Shown here: piece after piece, positions 1-12,589 of the stretch
How positions within the stretch are numbered: the first letter of the stretch is position 1
How the letters are laid out: every line of letters starts with the position of its first letter
Assembly: GCA_021904315.1 (NCBI GenBank)
Contig: CM038911.1
Span: forward strand, 8,839,390-8,903,389
Length of the DNA: 64,000 nt
Direction: 5' to 3'
Origin: Sphagnum magellanicum
Taxonomy: Eukaryota > Streptophyta > Sphagnopsida > Sphagnales > Sphagnaceae
Made by a program: the position numbers and the translations under genes
The notes under the pieces: model-generated
What the model was told of the DNA's origin: nothing
The model's database searches: none
The model's input: the letters and a program-made list of their open reading frames with translations, nothing else

Positions 1-114
1 AGTGCAGTGCAATTTCTTGAGCTTAAAATTTCTTCAGTGTCCACTATGAGCAGGACTTTTGTGCAATTGTTCATATTTGGAGCAAACAAAAACATGATCC
101 AGCTTGCACCAGAC

Positions 115-3100
115 CTTTTTGAAACCCCTTCTCTATAGCTTCTTGGAAACGGCCTTGAGCATGGTACACCCAGCCTAGGCGGCTATAGGCTTTGCTGTAC
201 TTTGGGTCAATGCGGATAGCATTCTCACAATCAGCTATGGCCTCTGCAAACTTATTGACCTCTGAGTGAGCAGCTGCCCTGCAAACAGCAAGCTGTCAAA
301 TGGTCAAAACTTGCCCCATCTGCATATTTAGGAACTGTTTGAAATGCTGCAGTGTTTGTGCAGACTACAAAGAGATGTAGGCTTTAACAAGTTTGATCTC
401 ACCTGTTAGCATAGAAAATGGCATTGTTACCACACAGAGAAATTGCAAGTGTGTAGAACTGAATGGCCTCCACGAACCTCTGCTCCTTCATTGATGCATT
501 TCCTGCCATCACAACATATGCCAGAAGATTTGCTTCCCCCCTTGAGACTTACTATTTATGAAGCCTTCGACTTGAGCTGAAGACTAACAATCCAGGTATC
601 ATTTATGTGTGCCTCAGGACAAAAAGAAGATAATAATTACCTTGCACTTTGAAGGCCTCAGCAACAATTTGTGCATCCTTCTCTTCAGTTGTAGAATCTC
701 TGAACTTCTGCTCCATGGCAATAAAAGACAAAGTTAAGGGCATGTTCATGCATAAATCTTTTTTCAAATCGAGTGCTTTCAAACTGCTATAACTTGTTGA
801 ACAATGCTCCATGCATACCTTCAAAGAGTTTTCAAATGTTGTTTCAGCTGCTTTCATTCGAGCTGCATGCTCTGGAGAGCCCTCAGATATCCCAGCAAAA
901 TAACCACACACCTCAAGCCCATCTCTGAACTGCTCCCACAAGTCTGTGGGACAAGGGTTTGATGACCCTGCAGTGGCAGCAGGCATGAAGTTCATGTCAG
1001 ATGAAGGAAGATCGTTCCTAACAACACATCTTTTCAGGCACCATGACTGAGTGAGCATTCATAAATCACAGACAACAAGCAGCAGCACCAGCATCTGACA
1101 CAACTGGGGGCCTTTTTCCTTAAAACAGATACATCGAACTCAGAGGATTCAACAAGCCCCTAGTCAGATTTCATCATGCTAAATGAAGCTATAGCCAAGA
1201 ATGCATAATCATTTTCACAAAATAGAAACATCCCCAAGTCCTAGAAATAGGATATGAGATGAGTCACACACCTGCAGTAGATGTGTGACCACCTGTTCTT
1301 GTACCCTGCCAAAAATCACATCAGTACAATGAATATAAAACTGGTAACTGTCTGAATATCTTTCAGAAGAATAGAGAAATCTCCATTCTCATGACGAACA
1401 AAGAACACAGCAATGTTAACACTTCTTCAAGAAGCCACAGAAAGTTCCAAACTAGGAAAGACAAAAACAAACAAATGAACCAAAACTAATAGATAAACAA
1501 ATATTTTAAAAAACAAAACAAAAACAGTGGTATGAACAAAAGTGCCAGTCTCACACGTTCAGGGACTATCAATAGTAGTATGTATGATAGTGACTTAACT
1601 ACCAAAACTTCCCCACTGGCTTCATCAGCTCCCTACAGAGGGTAAAGGCCAGTGAAAAGCAACAACCTGCGAACCAAGTTTCTGCAGCAAATCCAGAAGC
1701 AACAGGAAAACTCAGCCATACTACTGGCTAGCAACAAACCACAACACAAGGACAAGACAAAAATAGACCAACAGAATGGGAAAACTAGAACTTGAAGGAA
1801 AGGACAGCAGGGAAAAACAAAGAACAAGTGGGCTTACAAGAAGCTCCCCACTTACAAGACTCTAAACAAAATCATTCCAAAAACTCCAAAAGCTGAAATT
1901 CCAAAAAGGAATTTTTCTTCATCAAGCAACCCTCTAGTTCTTTTTAGAAGAATCTTTAAAGGGCAGCCTTTTATCTTGAGAAGGACAATAAGACTGACCA
2001 TCTGAAAGACAAAAAGCTTCTTAGAACTACAAAGCCTCAAGAATCTGTAAAATTGACTATTGATAACCCCCAGCTTCGCAGTAATTGAGATATTGGAATG
2101 AACGAGGCATTCTAATCATTCAATATTTGCATACTCTGGTTGAGAGCGTTTGTCAAAAAATGTCACAGGATAAACCTTGAGGACTTTGTCTCACAGCAAG
2201 ATCCAAGAAATTACAAGAGAAGCCTGTTTAGATGTACAATTCAACTCACAAGATGTTTTTAGGTGTATGCCACTGCCAAAAGAGTCTTGGTTTAGGTACA
2301 TGAAAGTTTCAAAGTCTGGAAAATCAGGAACAAAAACATCATCCACAAACCTACAAACCAGGTACAATCTGAAGCACAACAGGACATGGGTTACTCTTCA
2401 AGAGATAACTAATGAAATCAAACTCATAGGTAAAGAGGTAGAAATTTGCCAAATAGAACACACAATTAGTACCCATGGGGATACCAGTGCATTGTCTATA
2501 AGCACAATGACCAAAACAAAGAAACAAATTATCTAACAAGAAATTCAACCAAGAGATCAAATCTGAAGCCTCCTCAACTTTAAAGCTATGAAGATTTTCA
2601 AACAAATTGACCTCTGCCTTATATTTCAGCCACAAAAACCTAAAGTTCAAAGCTGTTTTTTGAACCATCAAAACCTAAAATGAGGAAGCTTCAAACTCCA
2701 ATGAAACACTTTATTTATCAGAATCTCAGTTTTTAGATCCATTAGGTGAATTTTAGTGTATATAGTTAAGAAATCAAAAGACTGCAACATGAGTGGGGAA
2801 GCTTTATCAACCTCCACTCTCAAAAGATTAAGTTTATTTATTACTTCCACCACTCCTGTAGAGTCATTGGTAACTGTCTGAAAGAGATATCAAGTGCCCA
2901 AAGCTAACTTCCAAACCAGAACCAGAGAGCAAAATGCCAATGATTCAACAGGAGCAACACGAACTCCCAAAATGCCACTGAAACCTACATGATTCAAAAA
3001 ATTGATACACCATTTGCTGCTGTTGTCTAATCTTCTTTACAAAGTTAGATCCTTGGCCTCTAGATTTCCAGTCACAATCTTCCGAGAATGACAGGAGAAA

Positions 3101-4077
3101 CATGAGTTCTGGAAGACCACTCAAACCCTACATGATTTTGCAATTGATGCACACCATTTGCTGCTGTCTGACGATTTTTACAGAGTTAGATCCTTGACTT
3201 CAACATTTCCCATTTGCATGAATTTCCCCAGAATCACAGGTATACAAAACAAAAAGAGTGGGCTTGCTTGCTTTTACCACATTCATATTGGCCACATTTT
3301 CGTTGAAACCAAATGCAGGGGAATCCAAAGATGAGGATGATGGTGGTGGGTATGAGGGACATTCTGGCATGGGTGCATCCACAGCTGCATCTGCCATTAC
3401 TCTATCTGAAGTAGCCTGCGGTTGCACCAACAAGCCTGAAGAAGAAGAAGTGTGCAATTTGAACAAATCTGGCAACGACAGGAGTGGACTGTTGTCATCA
3501 TCTCCATCATGCTTCTGGTGGAGCTTGAAAACTTCTGATAAACACTGAGCTGCCACTTCGATCCCCTCACTGTCAACACCAGGTGCTGCTTGTACTGCCA
3601 TCACAAAATCAACCAGGACACACACACACACACACACGTCACACACATGCACACACAAGAGTTAGAGCTTTCCTACATCTTGTTCAACCATAGACAACCT
3701 TCCCTCCACACTCTTCAAGGTTTATGATGCCTTGGAGGAGATTTCATGAGTGTCAGGACCTGTTGTTCTTTCCCAAAACCTGCACACTACCACCACTACT
3801 GTAACAGCAATCTATGAGGGGAAAGAGAGAGGGGAGGGATGCATCAGGTTGTGCGCTTTCGCAGTGAAATCGCCATCAACAACAAGAACCGTGATAACAT
3901 CAACAACAACAACAACGAGACGGACGGAAGGCCATGCGAAGGAGGAGGATTGTCGACAGACAGACAGATAGTAGGAGTGTGTTTTGTTATTGTTACACCT
4001 GAGCTCAGAAACTGGAGAAACGATCTGACAACACGGCGAGTGAGAGGTGAATCCGTTCTCAAGCTATCCACCTCCAT
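115..4077 (-). CDS. SGTA: SGTA-type small glutamine-rich TPR co-chaperone, 5' part (3' end beyond the left edge)
   Basis: Seven exons read on the minus strand: 4077-3999, 3594-3278, 1305-1272, 967-819, 707-641, 502-403 and 278-115. Phases agree at every junction and give about 303 codons before the window ends. The start ATG at 4077 opens MEVDSLRTDSPLTRRVV. Joining exons 1 and 2 gives FLSSVQAAPGVDSEGIEV, the N-terminal homodimerisation region of the SGT family. Exons 6 and 7 carry TPR helices (NASMKEQRFVEAIQFY, NRAAAHSEVNKFAEAI, YSKAYSRLGWVYHAQGRF). Family knowledge: cytosolic co-chaperone that binds Hsp70/Hsp90 tails through its TPRs and hands tail-anchored membrane proteins to the GET pathway. 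Odd points are a 34-nt micro-exon (1305-1272) and a nearly 2-kb intron before it. The glutamine-rich C-terminus lies outside the window. The micro-exon is inferred from phase and splice motifs and is the least certain exon. Confidence 0.88.
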
Positions 4078-5930
4078 CGCTCTCTCTTTGGACTTGTACT
4101 GTCCTTCCTTCTTTCTTTTGACCCTTCTCTCTCTCTTCTCTTCTGTTCCTGAGCTTCGCGCGTTTCCAAACATTCACCAGGTCATTCTTCTGTCGGCAAG
4201 AAACATCAGTTCACCTTCGCCAAATCGTGCAGGACAAGCAATCGACTTCCTCGTCCGACGAAGAACAGACACAAACAGCAGCGACCTCGTCTTCTTCTTC
4301 TTCCTCACCAATTTAGGGTTTCTGCGAGAGGAGAACTGATGATGAGCACGTTCTTATCATCATCGTCAGCAGCAGCAGCAAGCTCCTTCTTTTAACCCTA
4401 AGAAAAGCATCGGATGCACGTCCCCGCAGCATGGATTCTTGGAGGAAAGAAGAGAAGAAGGAGGAGAAGAAAGATTCCGTCCTGCACTCATGGCCATGTT
4501 GTGGAGATTTTTTTCCTGTGCAATAATCTCGCACACCATGCATATGTTGCAGTTTTTTTGGACGATCATCAGGACATTTCTCAAACAGTTGTGAAATCTA
4601 GGGTTGGGCTTCGCCTGTGCTTCTCTGGGCATTTTGGACAAAAGACGCATCTACAGTTTTCTATTTTGCTGGTCCTAGATTGTCTTTCTCTCCTCTGCAA
4701 CAAATCGCATGGATAGGTAGTAGGGTTGCAGTTTTTTGGTGGTCCATCAGCCACATCTGTCAGAAGCTTGTCAACTCTAGGGTTTTAAGGATTTTGCTCC
4801 GAGACTCTCTACCATCATGCATTTTCAAAGCTAGTTTAGGCTTTAGAGAATGTCGTCCGAAAAGGAGAGCACATTGTTTTCTGCAAAGTACTCAGTGTCA
4901 AACTATTGTGGAGCAAGCTCGTTTATAATATCTTTCAGGAGCCATACTAAGGGGGATTCAAGGCATTCAGAGTTCCTTCTCTTTGTCTGGGATGGTCTGA
5001 CCTCACTCTCCCCCTCTCTTCAAGTCTCTTTTTCTTGAACTGGCAATACACCTGTGACTTGAATTGAAGAAAGAATGCATCTCACAGTAGTGAGTACTCC
5101 AGTTGCAGTGTTTCTGAGCGCAAAATACTACCTAGTATCGTTTCCCTCTTAGATTGAATTCAGGGAGGGTTGAGTTTTACCAAATAAAGAAGTTTTTTTC
5201 ACATGAAGTTTTGCAAGGCAGCTTTTGCACACCCTCATGACATTTGCAAAATGGTGTTGAGCCAGGGGATCAATCCTTAAGAAAGTAGCAGGCTCTAGAC
5301 ACCCAATATGAAGACTGTCAGGTCTCAGACAGTGATAAGCAGCGTGTGTGAGCTTTCCAAGCATCAGGCACCAAAAGAAGCTCCTGTGATCTGGCAATTT
5401 TTGGGCACCGGGATTTTGACCACAAAATTTGATTGTCTAAACTCTGATCTTTCCCTAACAGTGTCTCTGCAACCTTCAGAGTTCATCTTCAAATTTCACT
5501 GATTTCAACAAGGGAGATGCAGCATCTGTTTACTGTCAGATGAAGCTGCGGTAGTGCAAGATGTGAAAATTTCAGGCATTCTTTGAGAAAGTAAGTTTCA
5601 GTTATTGTCAGTCTTGTTTCAGTCAAGAAAGTTTTCCCTCAACAAATTGAGGCTACAACATCCTCAATCTTGGTAGTTGCATCAGTCTTTGTTGACAAAG
5701 AGCAAGAGGGACAAAATGAATTAACTGGGTGACTAAGTATATACGTTACAACTTGGATTTATTTCAATTCAATAAGAGCTTCTAATCCAACTGGTGAGGT
5801 CTTCTGTTGTCACAACTAAGAATTCATAGTAACCTGATAAAGTGCACTAATTGAATAACTTGCCAGGTGAAATGGATCAATGTGCATCATATGTGCAGAT
5901 ATTTCTTGCAGAGAGTGTGACATTGAGAAA
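4078..5930. other. Upstream region of the SGTA gene / downstream region of the BT1 gene
   Basis: No conserved protein is visible on either strand. About 4078-4400 is pyrimidine-rich on the + strand and probably holds the 5' UTR and core promoter of the SGTA gene. A diverged direct repeat lies here: about 4546-4625 and 4722-4802 share gttgcagttttttgg near the start and a ctagggtt telo-like box about 50-60 bases later. The stretch 5100-5900 lies downstream of the BT1 stop and has no recognisable signal beyond AT-rich sequence. Confidence 0.4.
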
Positions 5931-8510
5931 TCAAACTTGCTCTTCTTCCAATAGGATGCGCTTGAGTGCTTCATAGCACATGAAGGAGAGGCCAGCTGCT
6001 GGCATGAGCTTTAGGCAACTGGGTCCTAAACCAATGTACAAACCCTTTAAGCCTCGCTCTTTTACAATTCCCCTAAGAGCATCCAATGTGCCTTTATAAA
6101 CTACCCTTCCCTTCAATGCACCTACCTGCACAACAACAGTAAAAGCTTCAGTCTTCTGGTCACTGCAGTTGGAAAACAAGGATTGTAAACTGCAAGGTGC
6201 TAAGAACAGAACTTCTCAAGTCTGTTCTTAGCACCTTCCATTTCCAAGTATGTACACATGCCAGCGATAGCAATGAGACATTAGGGCTCTGGGGATTAGT
6301 GAATGATGTGTCCAGGATTACAGATGTAATCATGGAAAAGATGGGACTTAAGTTTTTAGGTGGAAGGTTTTTGGTGAAATTGAGAAGAGGTGACAGATGT
6401 GAAAGCACTTTTTGTGGAATTCATGATAGAAGAAAAAGAGATGCTGACCTGCATGTGCTTGCGGGCAACTTCTAGAGGAAAAGTACTAGTGCTGGCAATG
6501 ACTCCTGCAAGTGAACCAATCAACAATGTCTGAATGTTCCCAACCCTATCTGTTTTACTCCATCTCTTGTAAAGAGAACGGAGTGAGTCATATGCAAAAT
6601 AGTTGACACCCGCATATGGGATCACTCCAATCACACTTGGACCAAGGCCTCGATAAAGCTCCAAAATGCCTTCTTCAGACACTATCCTCCATAGCGCATG
6701 CAAAATGCCTCGATACTCACCAGGCTGATAATCAAACATGAAAACACCACATTTATTTCAGCAGGGCAAAGCTTCTTGCAAAAATGCAAAGAGGAGAAAG
6801 AGGGGAAAACAGTTTTGGGTTATACCTGAATTGTGAGACGGGTTTTGAGAAGCTCAAGTGGGTACATACAAATAGTGGATGAGATACCAGCACAGGAGCC
6901 TGCAATCGGTGATACTGGCAGAAATGCTAGCTTGCCCGGTTTCCCATCTTTTGGACTCAGAAATGCCTTCACTGAATCATATGCAAAGAGCTGCGTACGA
7001 TCCATCCCCAGTGCAACAAAGAAAAGCTTCAATCAGAAAAAGCTCGTTTTCAGGAGGGGGGGGAAACACAAAAGCAAAGGAAGCACTTCAATCAGAAAAG
7101 CTCATTTTCAGGAGGGAATGACAAACAAAGCTTCAGTCACAAAACCAAATTTTCAGGAAGGGAAAAACAACCAGCAGATGAAAGAAGGTAAGGAATGTTC
7201 ACCGGACAACTGAATGAAGGTATGAATGCTTTGCTTCAACCCCAAAAGAAAGAAAGAAAGAAAGAGGGAAATTTTTAAAAGAAACAGAAGCAAGAAATCT
7301 TCTTCATCACAGGGCTTGCTCTGCTCTGCTCATGAGAGAGTGGTGTGAAGAAGCAGGAGAATGGATATTCTGTAATTCAGAGAAATTGGGTGGAGAAGAA
7401 GATGGACCATTGTGCAACAGCAGCAGCAGCAACAACAACTGTAGGTAGGGTTGAAACACTCTGTAATTAGGGTTGCAATTAGGGTTTGAAGAAAGGAGGG
7501 GTGGGGAAGAAGAAGAAGAAGTGCAGTAGCGGCAGCGCCTATCTTACCTCGATGGCTTTGCTGGGTGCGACTCGAATGACATTGATGGCGTTTCCGCGGA
7601 ACAGGCCAGGCCAACCTTCGTTGCTCATGATCCAGTGAAACACTTGAGACACGGAGTGACCATGGCTGCCAACCATCAAATGGGTGCGAATTGTCTCCAA
7701 GGGTGCAACTGCAGTTCTTGAGAATGCTCCAGCTATGGCTCCACTCAGCAACCTTCTGCCACTGCGCCCTAGTTTCAACTTGAAGCGCAATGTTCTCGTC
7801 CTCCTGCTCGTCCTCCTTCTCCCCTGTGCTTCTTCTTCTTCTTCTTCTTCTTCTTCTTCTTCTTTTGCTGCTGCTTCTTCTTCTGCTTCGTCTTCAGGGG
7901 TTGATTCTGCATCTGCTTCTTGGTCTTTATCCCACCCCGATTCTCCGTTTCGTCTACCGTCGTAGTCCGCTAGAAACTCTGCGACAGTGTTCCTCCTGCG
8001 ATGAAGCTCATCATCGGCGATGCCTGCGATGATGCTCTGTGAGGACGAGGGATAATCGGCTCTGGCACCGGGAAACAGCTGCTCTAGGGAGTCGAAGACC
8101 TCATCTTCGGAATAAGAGAAACTCTTGTTCAGCAATCCTCGTTTCCTGAGCCGTTGACGCTTGGAGAATGTGACGTTGGGTTTTGCGGAGTGCGACATGG
8201 GAGGGGAGAGGTCGAAGGAATTCAGCTGCGGTTCCACGAGCTCACCTGCTTTGCGCAACCGCTGTCGTTGGGAGAAAGCCGTCTTATGCGTGGACCTGAG
8301 GATACGGAGAACAGGAGGAGCTCCACCACCACCTGCTGCACCACACAAGGAGCGTGCCGTTGTTCTTCTTCCATCGCTTGGAACCTCCTTGGGAGGATCG
8401 TTCAGGACATGCCACTGCCGCCGCTCCTGCTGCCAGCTCGAGGTGATGCTACGACGAAAAATACTTGGCGCTCCATCCTGTTCCCGCAATGCCATTGCAA
8501 ATTCTCTCAT
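5931..8510 (-). CDS. BT1: Brittle1-like adenine nucleotide carrier (mitochondrial carrier family)
   Basis: Four exons: 8510-7548, 6990-6826, 6724-6449 and 6125-5931; all junctions are phase 0 and total 532 codons. The C-terminal half is a full mitochondrial-carrier fold with three signature repeats: PLETIRTHL near residue 270, PLELLKTRL near 365 and PLEVARKHM near 460. The order and wording (VIRVAPSKAIE, YRGLGPSVIGVIPYAGVNYFAYD, LGPSCLKLMPAAGLSFMCYEALK) are those of plant Brittle1 carriers, which move adenine nucleotides or ADP-glucose across the plastid inner envelope and/or mitochondrial inner membrane. The N-terminal about 250 residues are unusual: two copies of FS[QK]RQRLRK (79-87 and 115-123), an acidic run at about 205-228 encoded by a GAA-rich repeat, then a basic stretch before the first repeat. 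Dual targeting is possible but cannot be read from sequence. The ATG at 8510 is the first in the open frame; a shorter N-terminus is possible. Confidence 0.93.
6194..6237. repeat. Perfect 17-bp inverted repeat in a BT1 intron
   Basis: Arms 6194-6210 (aaggtgctaagaacaga) and 6221-6237 are exact reverse complements separated by a 10-base loop, inside the last BT1 intron (6126-6448). Transcribed RNA could form a stable 17-bp hairpin. I see no transposon ends around it. Confidence 0.85.
7020..7165. repeat. Three imperfect tandem copies in BT1 intron 1
   Basis: The phrase gcttcaatcagaaaaagctc followed by ttttcagg and a purine tract recurs at about 7024, 7086 and 7126, the third copy most diverged. 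It lies in the first BT1 intron and disrupts no exon. A G-run of nine bases is present in the first copy. Confidence 0.65.
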
Positions 8511-8892
8511 AACCCTTGATCCCTCCTCCTCCTCCTCCTCCTTTCTGCCTGCCTGCCCCTTCTCACATTCTCCGCATCACTACGCCCTTCATCTCTTAGA
8601 ATTCTCACACAAACACTCCTTCTCTCCCCTTCTTCCTCCACAAACCATTCACACCCATCACCTCATTCCTTCAAAACAGCAACTCTCCATCTCTGTCTCT
8701 GTATGTCTTTGTCTCTGTGTCTGGGCATTCTTCCACAGATGCAATCAAGTTCTTGCATCTTAACACACTCTTCTTCTTCTTATTCTTCTTCTTGTTCTTC
8801 CCGAGTGTCTCATTCTTTTTTTCTCAACCGCGTGTTGTTTGTTTTGGGTTCACGCTTTTCTTCTTCCCTTCTTCGTGTTTTTCTTCCCCACC

Positions 8893-8924
<32 letters not shown>

Positions 8925-9078
8925 CTTCTGTCCTCGTTTTTTCTCAATTCCGCGCACAATTGGTTCTCATTTTCAGGATCTCACATTCCATTTCCTTAAC
9001 GAGCTTGAATCCGTGAAAAAATTCGTGGGCGCAGGTAGCAAATTCAGAGAATGCCAGTGCGCAAATCTCTCTCTCCCT

Positions 9079-9109
<31 letters not shown>

Positions 9110-10160
9110 CCCCACCCACCGCTTTCTTCTTCCTTCCTTCCTGTCCCACCCCCACCAATTTCTTTTACGTTCCTTCCTTCTTTTACGTTCTTGTTAACAT
9201 CTCACTTTCCCAGGTCCAACCATCAACCACACCCAAATTTACCCCCAACAACATTACCCGAAAAAATTTACCCGGTTGAGGTTTTTTTCCTAGTGTAAAA
9301 AAGTTGACGGGCTTTCTTGTGATACCCGAGAGATACCCGCCAGGTATCTGGTGGCACCGTCCTGCCCGTTAAAAAAATTTAAAATGAAAGCCACGGTTTG
9401 AAGAAGCACCTGGGTTTAAAAATTAGGGTTTCCACTTGCTCCCAACTAACTACACACCAAAAATCTGCCCAGTCCTTTCTTTACATCTAATTCTTTACCA
9501 GTGTTGGGAGGTTCTCTCATTTTTTGGGAATCTATAACCGGCACCCCAGAGTAGGGTATATATATCTAAATACCCTTAACCGGCGATTCTGAGTGGGAAA
9601 AAAATCACACAAAACAGGTTCTGAGTTTAGGGTTTAGGGTTTTGAAAAGCATAGGGCCTATATTTTGACTCTTAAGTAACCAGGATTCTAGTTTTTTTTT
9701 TTTTTTTTTTTTTTTTTTGGGAACAGCCCTAAACCCTAAAACCCTAATTGTTGGTCCTTTGCCAGTTATTTATTTATTTCCTGAAAAAAAAGGACAGTTC
9801 TTTTAATTTTTTCAAATACCTGAAACAGGAAGGTTTCTTGATTTTTCAATTCACCAACAAAAAAAAAAAAAAAAAAACCCACCTCAGAACATGAGGTTAT
9901 TAACAACAAAAATCAAGGACCTGCCCCAAAACTTCCAACACCCAGCAAAAAAAAAAACACTTTTCCAAAAACCCTTTTGTAAGGAAAGTAACTTGTCAAG
10001 GCCGAGGTTTAGGGTTTAGGCACTTGGCGCCATTGCATTTCTACACATGGAGAGAGAGAGAGAGAGGTGGTCTTAGAAGGCACCAAATGGACCACAATAA
10101 TTTTCACTCTTGTAGTGAGTCTAGAAGAATAGATTATTATTATTATTATTATTATTATTA
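8511..10160. other. BT1 5' leader and promoter, pyrimidine-rich with microsatellites
   Basis: About 8520-9200 is C/T-rich on the + strand, so purine-rich on the BT1 sense strand. It contains two (CA)n runs, 8897-8924 and about 9079-9099. Further out are telo-like boxes (gtttagggtttagggttt near 9626, ccctaaaccctaaaaccct near 9727), a poly-T of about 29 bases at 9690-9718, a poly-A at about 9860, a short (GA)n near 10050 and a (TTA)n at 10133-10160. No gene is seen. Telo-boxes are common in plant promoters; whether these act on BT1 is inference. Confidence 0.55.
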
Positions 10161-10742
10161 CTAGTGGGTACTCGTGACCTTCTGGCACTGTGAAGTCCCT
10201 CGGTTTTTTTAAACTTGGTTCATGTTTTAGTTTTTTTTAGAATTTTTTATCTTTTTTTAATGTGTTTTTTGTTTTTATTATTATTTTGTATAATAAAAAT
10301 AAAGTGTTTCTTTTCACTTTTATATTTTTGTTTATTTGAATGCAAGTTTGAAGTTTGAAGAAAGAAAATACACCTCATTCTTTTTCAAGTAGGGTTTTTC
10401 TTCATTATTATAAGTTTTTTTTTTTAAAAATTTACTCTTTATTTGGTTTCTTCATTTTTGTAAATTTTTTTTCTTTTAAAATTATTTTACTGTATTTCTC
10501 TTTCCTTGTTTCATTTGTTTCCATTCTTTTTTTATAGTTTTTGCGTTTTTACTTTTTTTGTTTATGTTTGTTTCATGTTTTTATTTTTTCTATTATTATT
10601 TTGTCTATCTTTATTTTTTTCTATTTTTATTTATTTATTTATTTTGTTTCTAGTGGGTACCCGTGACCTTCGGACACGGTGAAGTCCCTTGTTTCTTTAA
10701 ACTTGGTACATGTTTTAGTTTTTTTAGAAAATTTTATCTTTT
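10161..10742. repeat. Pair of about 93-bp direct repeats flanking a T-rich spacer
   Basis: Copies at about 10161-10255 and 10650-10742 both begin ctagtgggtac, continue with gtgaccttc, ggtgaagtccc or a near variant, and aaacttggt.catgttttag, then run into T-rich DNA. Start-to-start distance is 489 bases. Each copy is preceded by an AT microsatellite. The spacer is low-complexity and shows no coding. This could be a small terminal-repeat retrotransposon in miniature or a duplicated satellite edge; I see no primer-binding site. Confidence 0.5.
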
Positions 10743-12079
10743 GGATGAGGGGATGGATGACGACGAATGGATGGAAAGGATGACCGGACACCACCGCAAG
10801 CGGACAAAATCAAGGATATTATATAAGTAAATTATCATTATTGTAGCCCCCTTAAAGCTGCATTCACACTGAGGGAATGAAGGGGATAAATAAGGGTAGT
10901 ATCATTCCATTTATCAATCTCTTCGTTTGGGAGTTAAATTAATTAAAGTTCAAGGAATGAAATAATTCCTACATTTTTCATAAGAAAAGGATAGATTAAA
11001 ACATCACAATGAGATTAGTTTATTATAACATTGAGGTAGTTGTTCAAGCATAGGGCAAAAAAATTCAAATGACTAATTTAGATGAAATCTAAATCAATGA
11101 GATGATTATTTATTTATTTATTTATTTTTGAAGCACAAGAGTAGATGCAACTTATCAAGCCATAATGCGATGACACAAATGGGTTTAGGGTTTAAGGTAT
11201 CCATCCTATCAATTGATGATCTTGATCACATATTGATCACACTAACTAACCTCATTGTTGCATGTTAGAAATATGATTTGTGACAAGTTTCATCACTAAT
11301 CCATTCTTTTGTTTGTGTGGTGGCTCTTATCACTGACATTGATGAAAGTTTAGCAATAAGGTTTATCATCAATATGGATCTAAGAATTTAAGGGTTTAAT
11401 GTTGTAATAAGATGATATTTTATTTTTTGTGCTTTGGTAGATTTAGTTTTGAGTGTTTGAATTGGGCAAGTTGAAATGGCAACAAGTGCAATAGAGGAAT
11501 TGGAATTGTGGGAGATGTAACCAAAGGAGCATAATATAAGCAAAACTATCATTTTTTAAAGGTAAGCCTCCAAAGTTCACAAACATTTTTTTTCAAATAT
11601 TTTTTGTTCCTACCTTGATCACATGATTTTGTGATTTTGCATTCAAGATTAGATCTTAAATGCATTGTGTTGAAACTTGAGCATGTGTGTATGTCATGCA
11701 TACTCAAGCAATTATGTTTAAATATACTCAAATGTTTATGTCACACATACCTAAATGTTTGTGTTTATAATGCATAATTAAATCATTTAAAAGTTTCATC
11801 TCTTAGTTATGGCACCCTTTTAGGATCCAACAAACTTTAAGTGTCGTTTTTTTCAAATCTTGTACAACCACCAATCCTTCTCATAGTAGTGCAAACCTCA
11901 ATTTTCTGAATGCAATAGAACTTATTCTATTAAGTAATGTGATCTTGGGTCTTACTACATCTATTTCTATGGAAAAAAAAAAGAATTGGTTTGTGAAAAA
12001 ATTGTTGCATGCACTTTTGGAAATCCTACAAAACCCATAGTTAGTGAACCAAATAATCAAAAACTTATAAAGTCATAAT
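10743..12079. other. AT-rich stretch without a recognisable gene
   Basis: Both strands are riddled with stops. Short AT runs such as (ATTT)n near 11109 are present. No conserved coding, RNA gene or transposon end was recognised. Confidence 0.5.
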
Positions 12080-12400
12080 GGGAAATTAATAAGGTTTACC
12101 AAGATAGATGGGCTATAAAGTTAAACATGTTTGTGGGGGGATCGCAAGATCAAGATGGTGAGATGCAAAGTTTGTTCCAAGATTGAGGGGATAGATAAAT
12201 TGTTAGTTCCAAAATTTGATTATTTCGTCAAGCATTCAAGTTTAGGGAATTGTAATGTTGCTAGACTTGGAATGGTTATTGGTGCATATTATGTGAACCT
12301 TAACAATGCACATGTGAAGAACAAGAAAATATATGCTTCCATATGGTGTGACATGATTATTAATCTAGTTGAAAAGGTAGAGAAGGTAAATAAATAAATA
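12080..12400 (+). pseudogene. Fragment of a zinc-finger-like, transposase-associated domain
   Basis: A frame at 12131-12397 contains MVRCKVCSKIEGIDKLL followed by VPKFDYFVKH, with a CxxC pair and a downstream H. Just upstream in another frame (about 12090-12120) sits YQDRWAIKL, which would fit before it. This looks like a Cys-His domain seen in plant hAT-like transposon proteins, broken by at least one frameshift. The similarity is from memory of the family pattern, not a search. Surrounding DNA is AT-rich and decayed. Confidence 0.4.
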
Positions 12401-12589
12401 AAATTGGTTTATTAAAGCTTTGATTATTTTGGCTAGATATGTGATTTATTTTGTTTTGGTTGCAAGACTATGTTAGCCTTTCATTTGGCTTTCACAAGCA
12501 AAAAATCAATTTGATGAAGCTAAATTGCACATATATGTTTTTAAACAAAAAATAGAAACCAAAGGTGTAAAATTGTATAGATTAATTTG

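Noticed and set aside
3839-4339. 166-codon plus-strand open frame
   Set aside because: It is antisense to SGTA exon 1 and its leader and has no conserved content.
7330-7614. 94-codon minus-strand frame beside BT1 exon 1
   Set aside because: It reads from exon 1 in the wrong frame into intron 1.
8717-9279. Plus-strand frames with HTHTHT and FFFL runs
   Set aside because: They are created by (CA)n and pyrimidine tracts in the BT1 leader.
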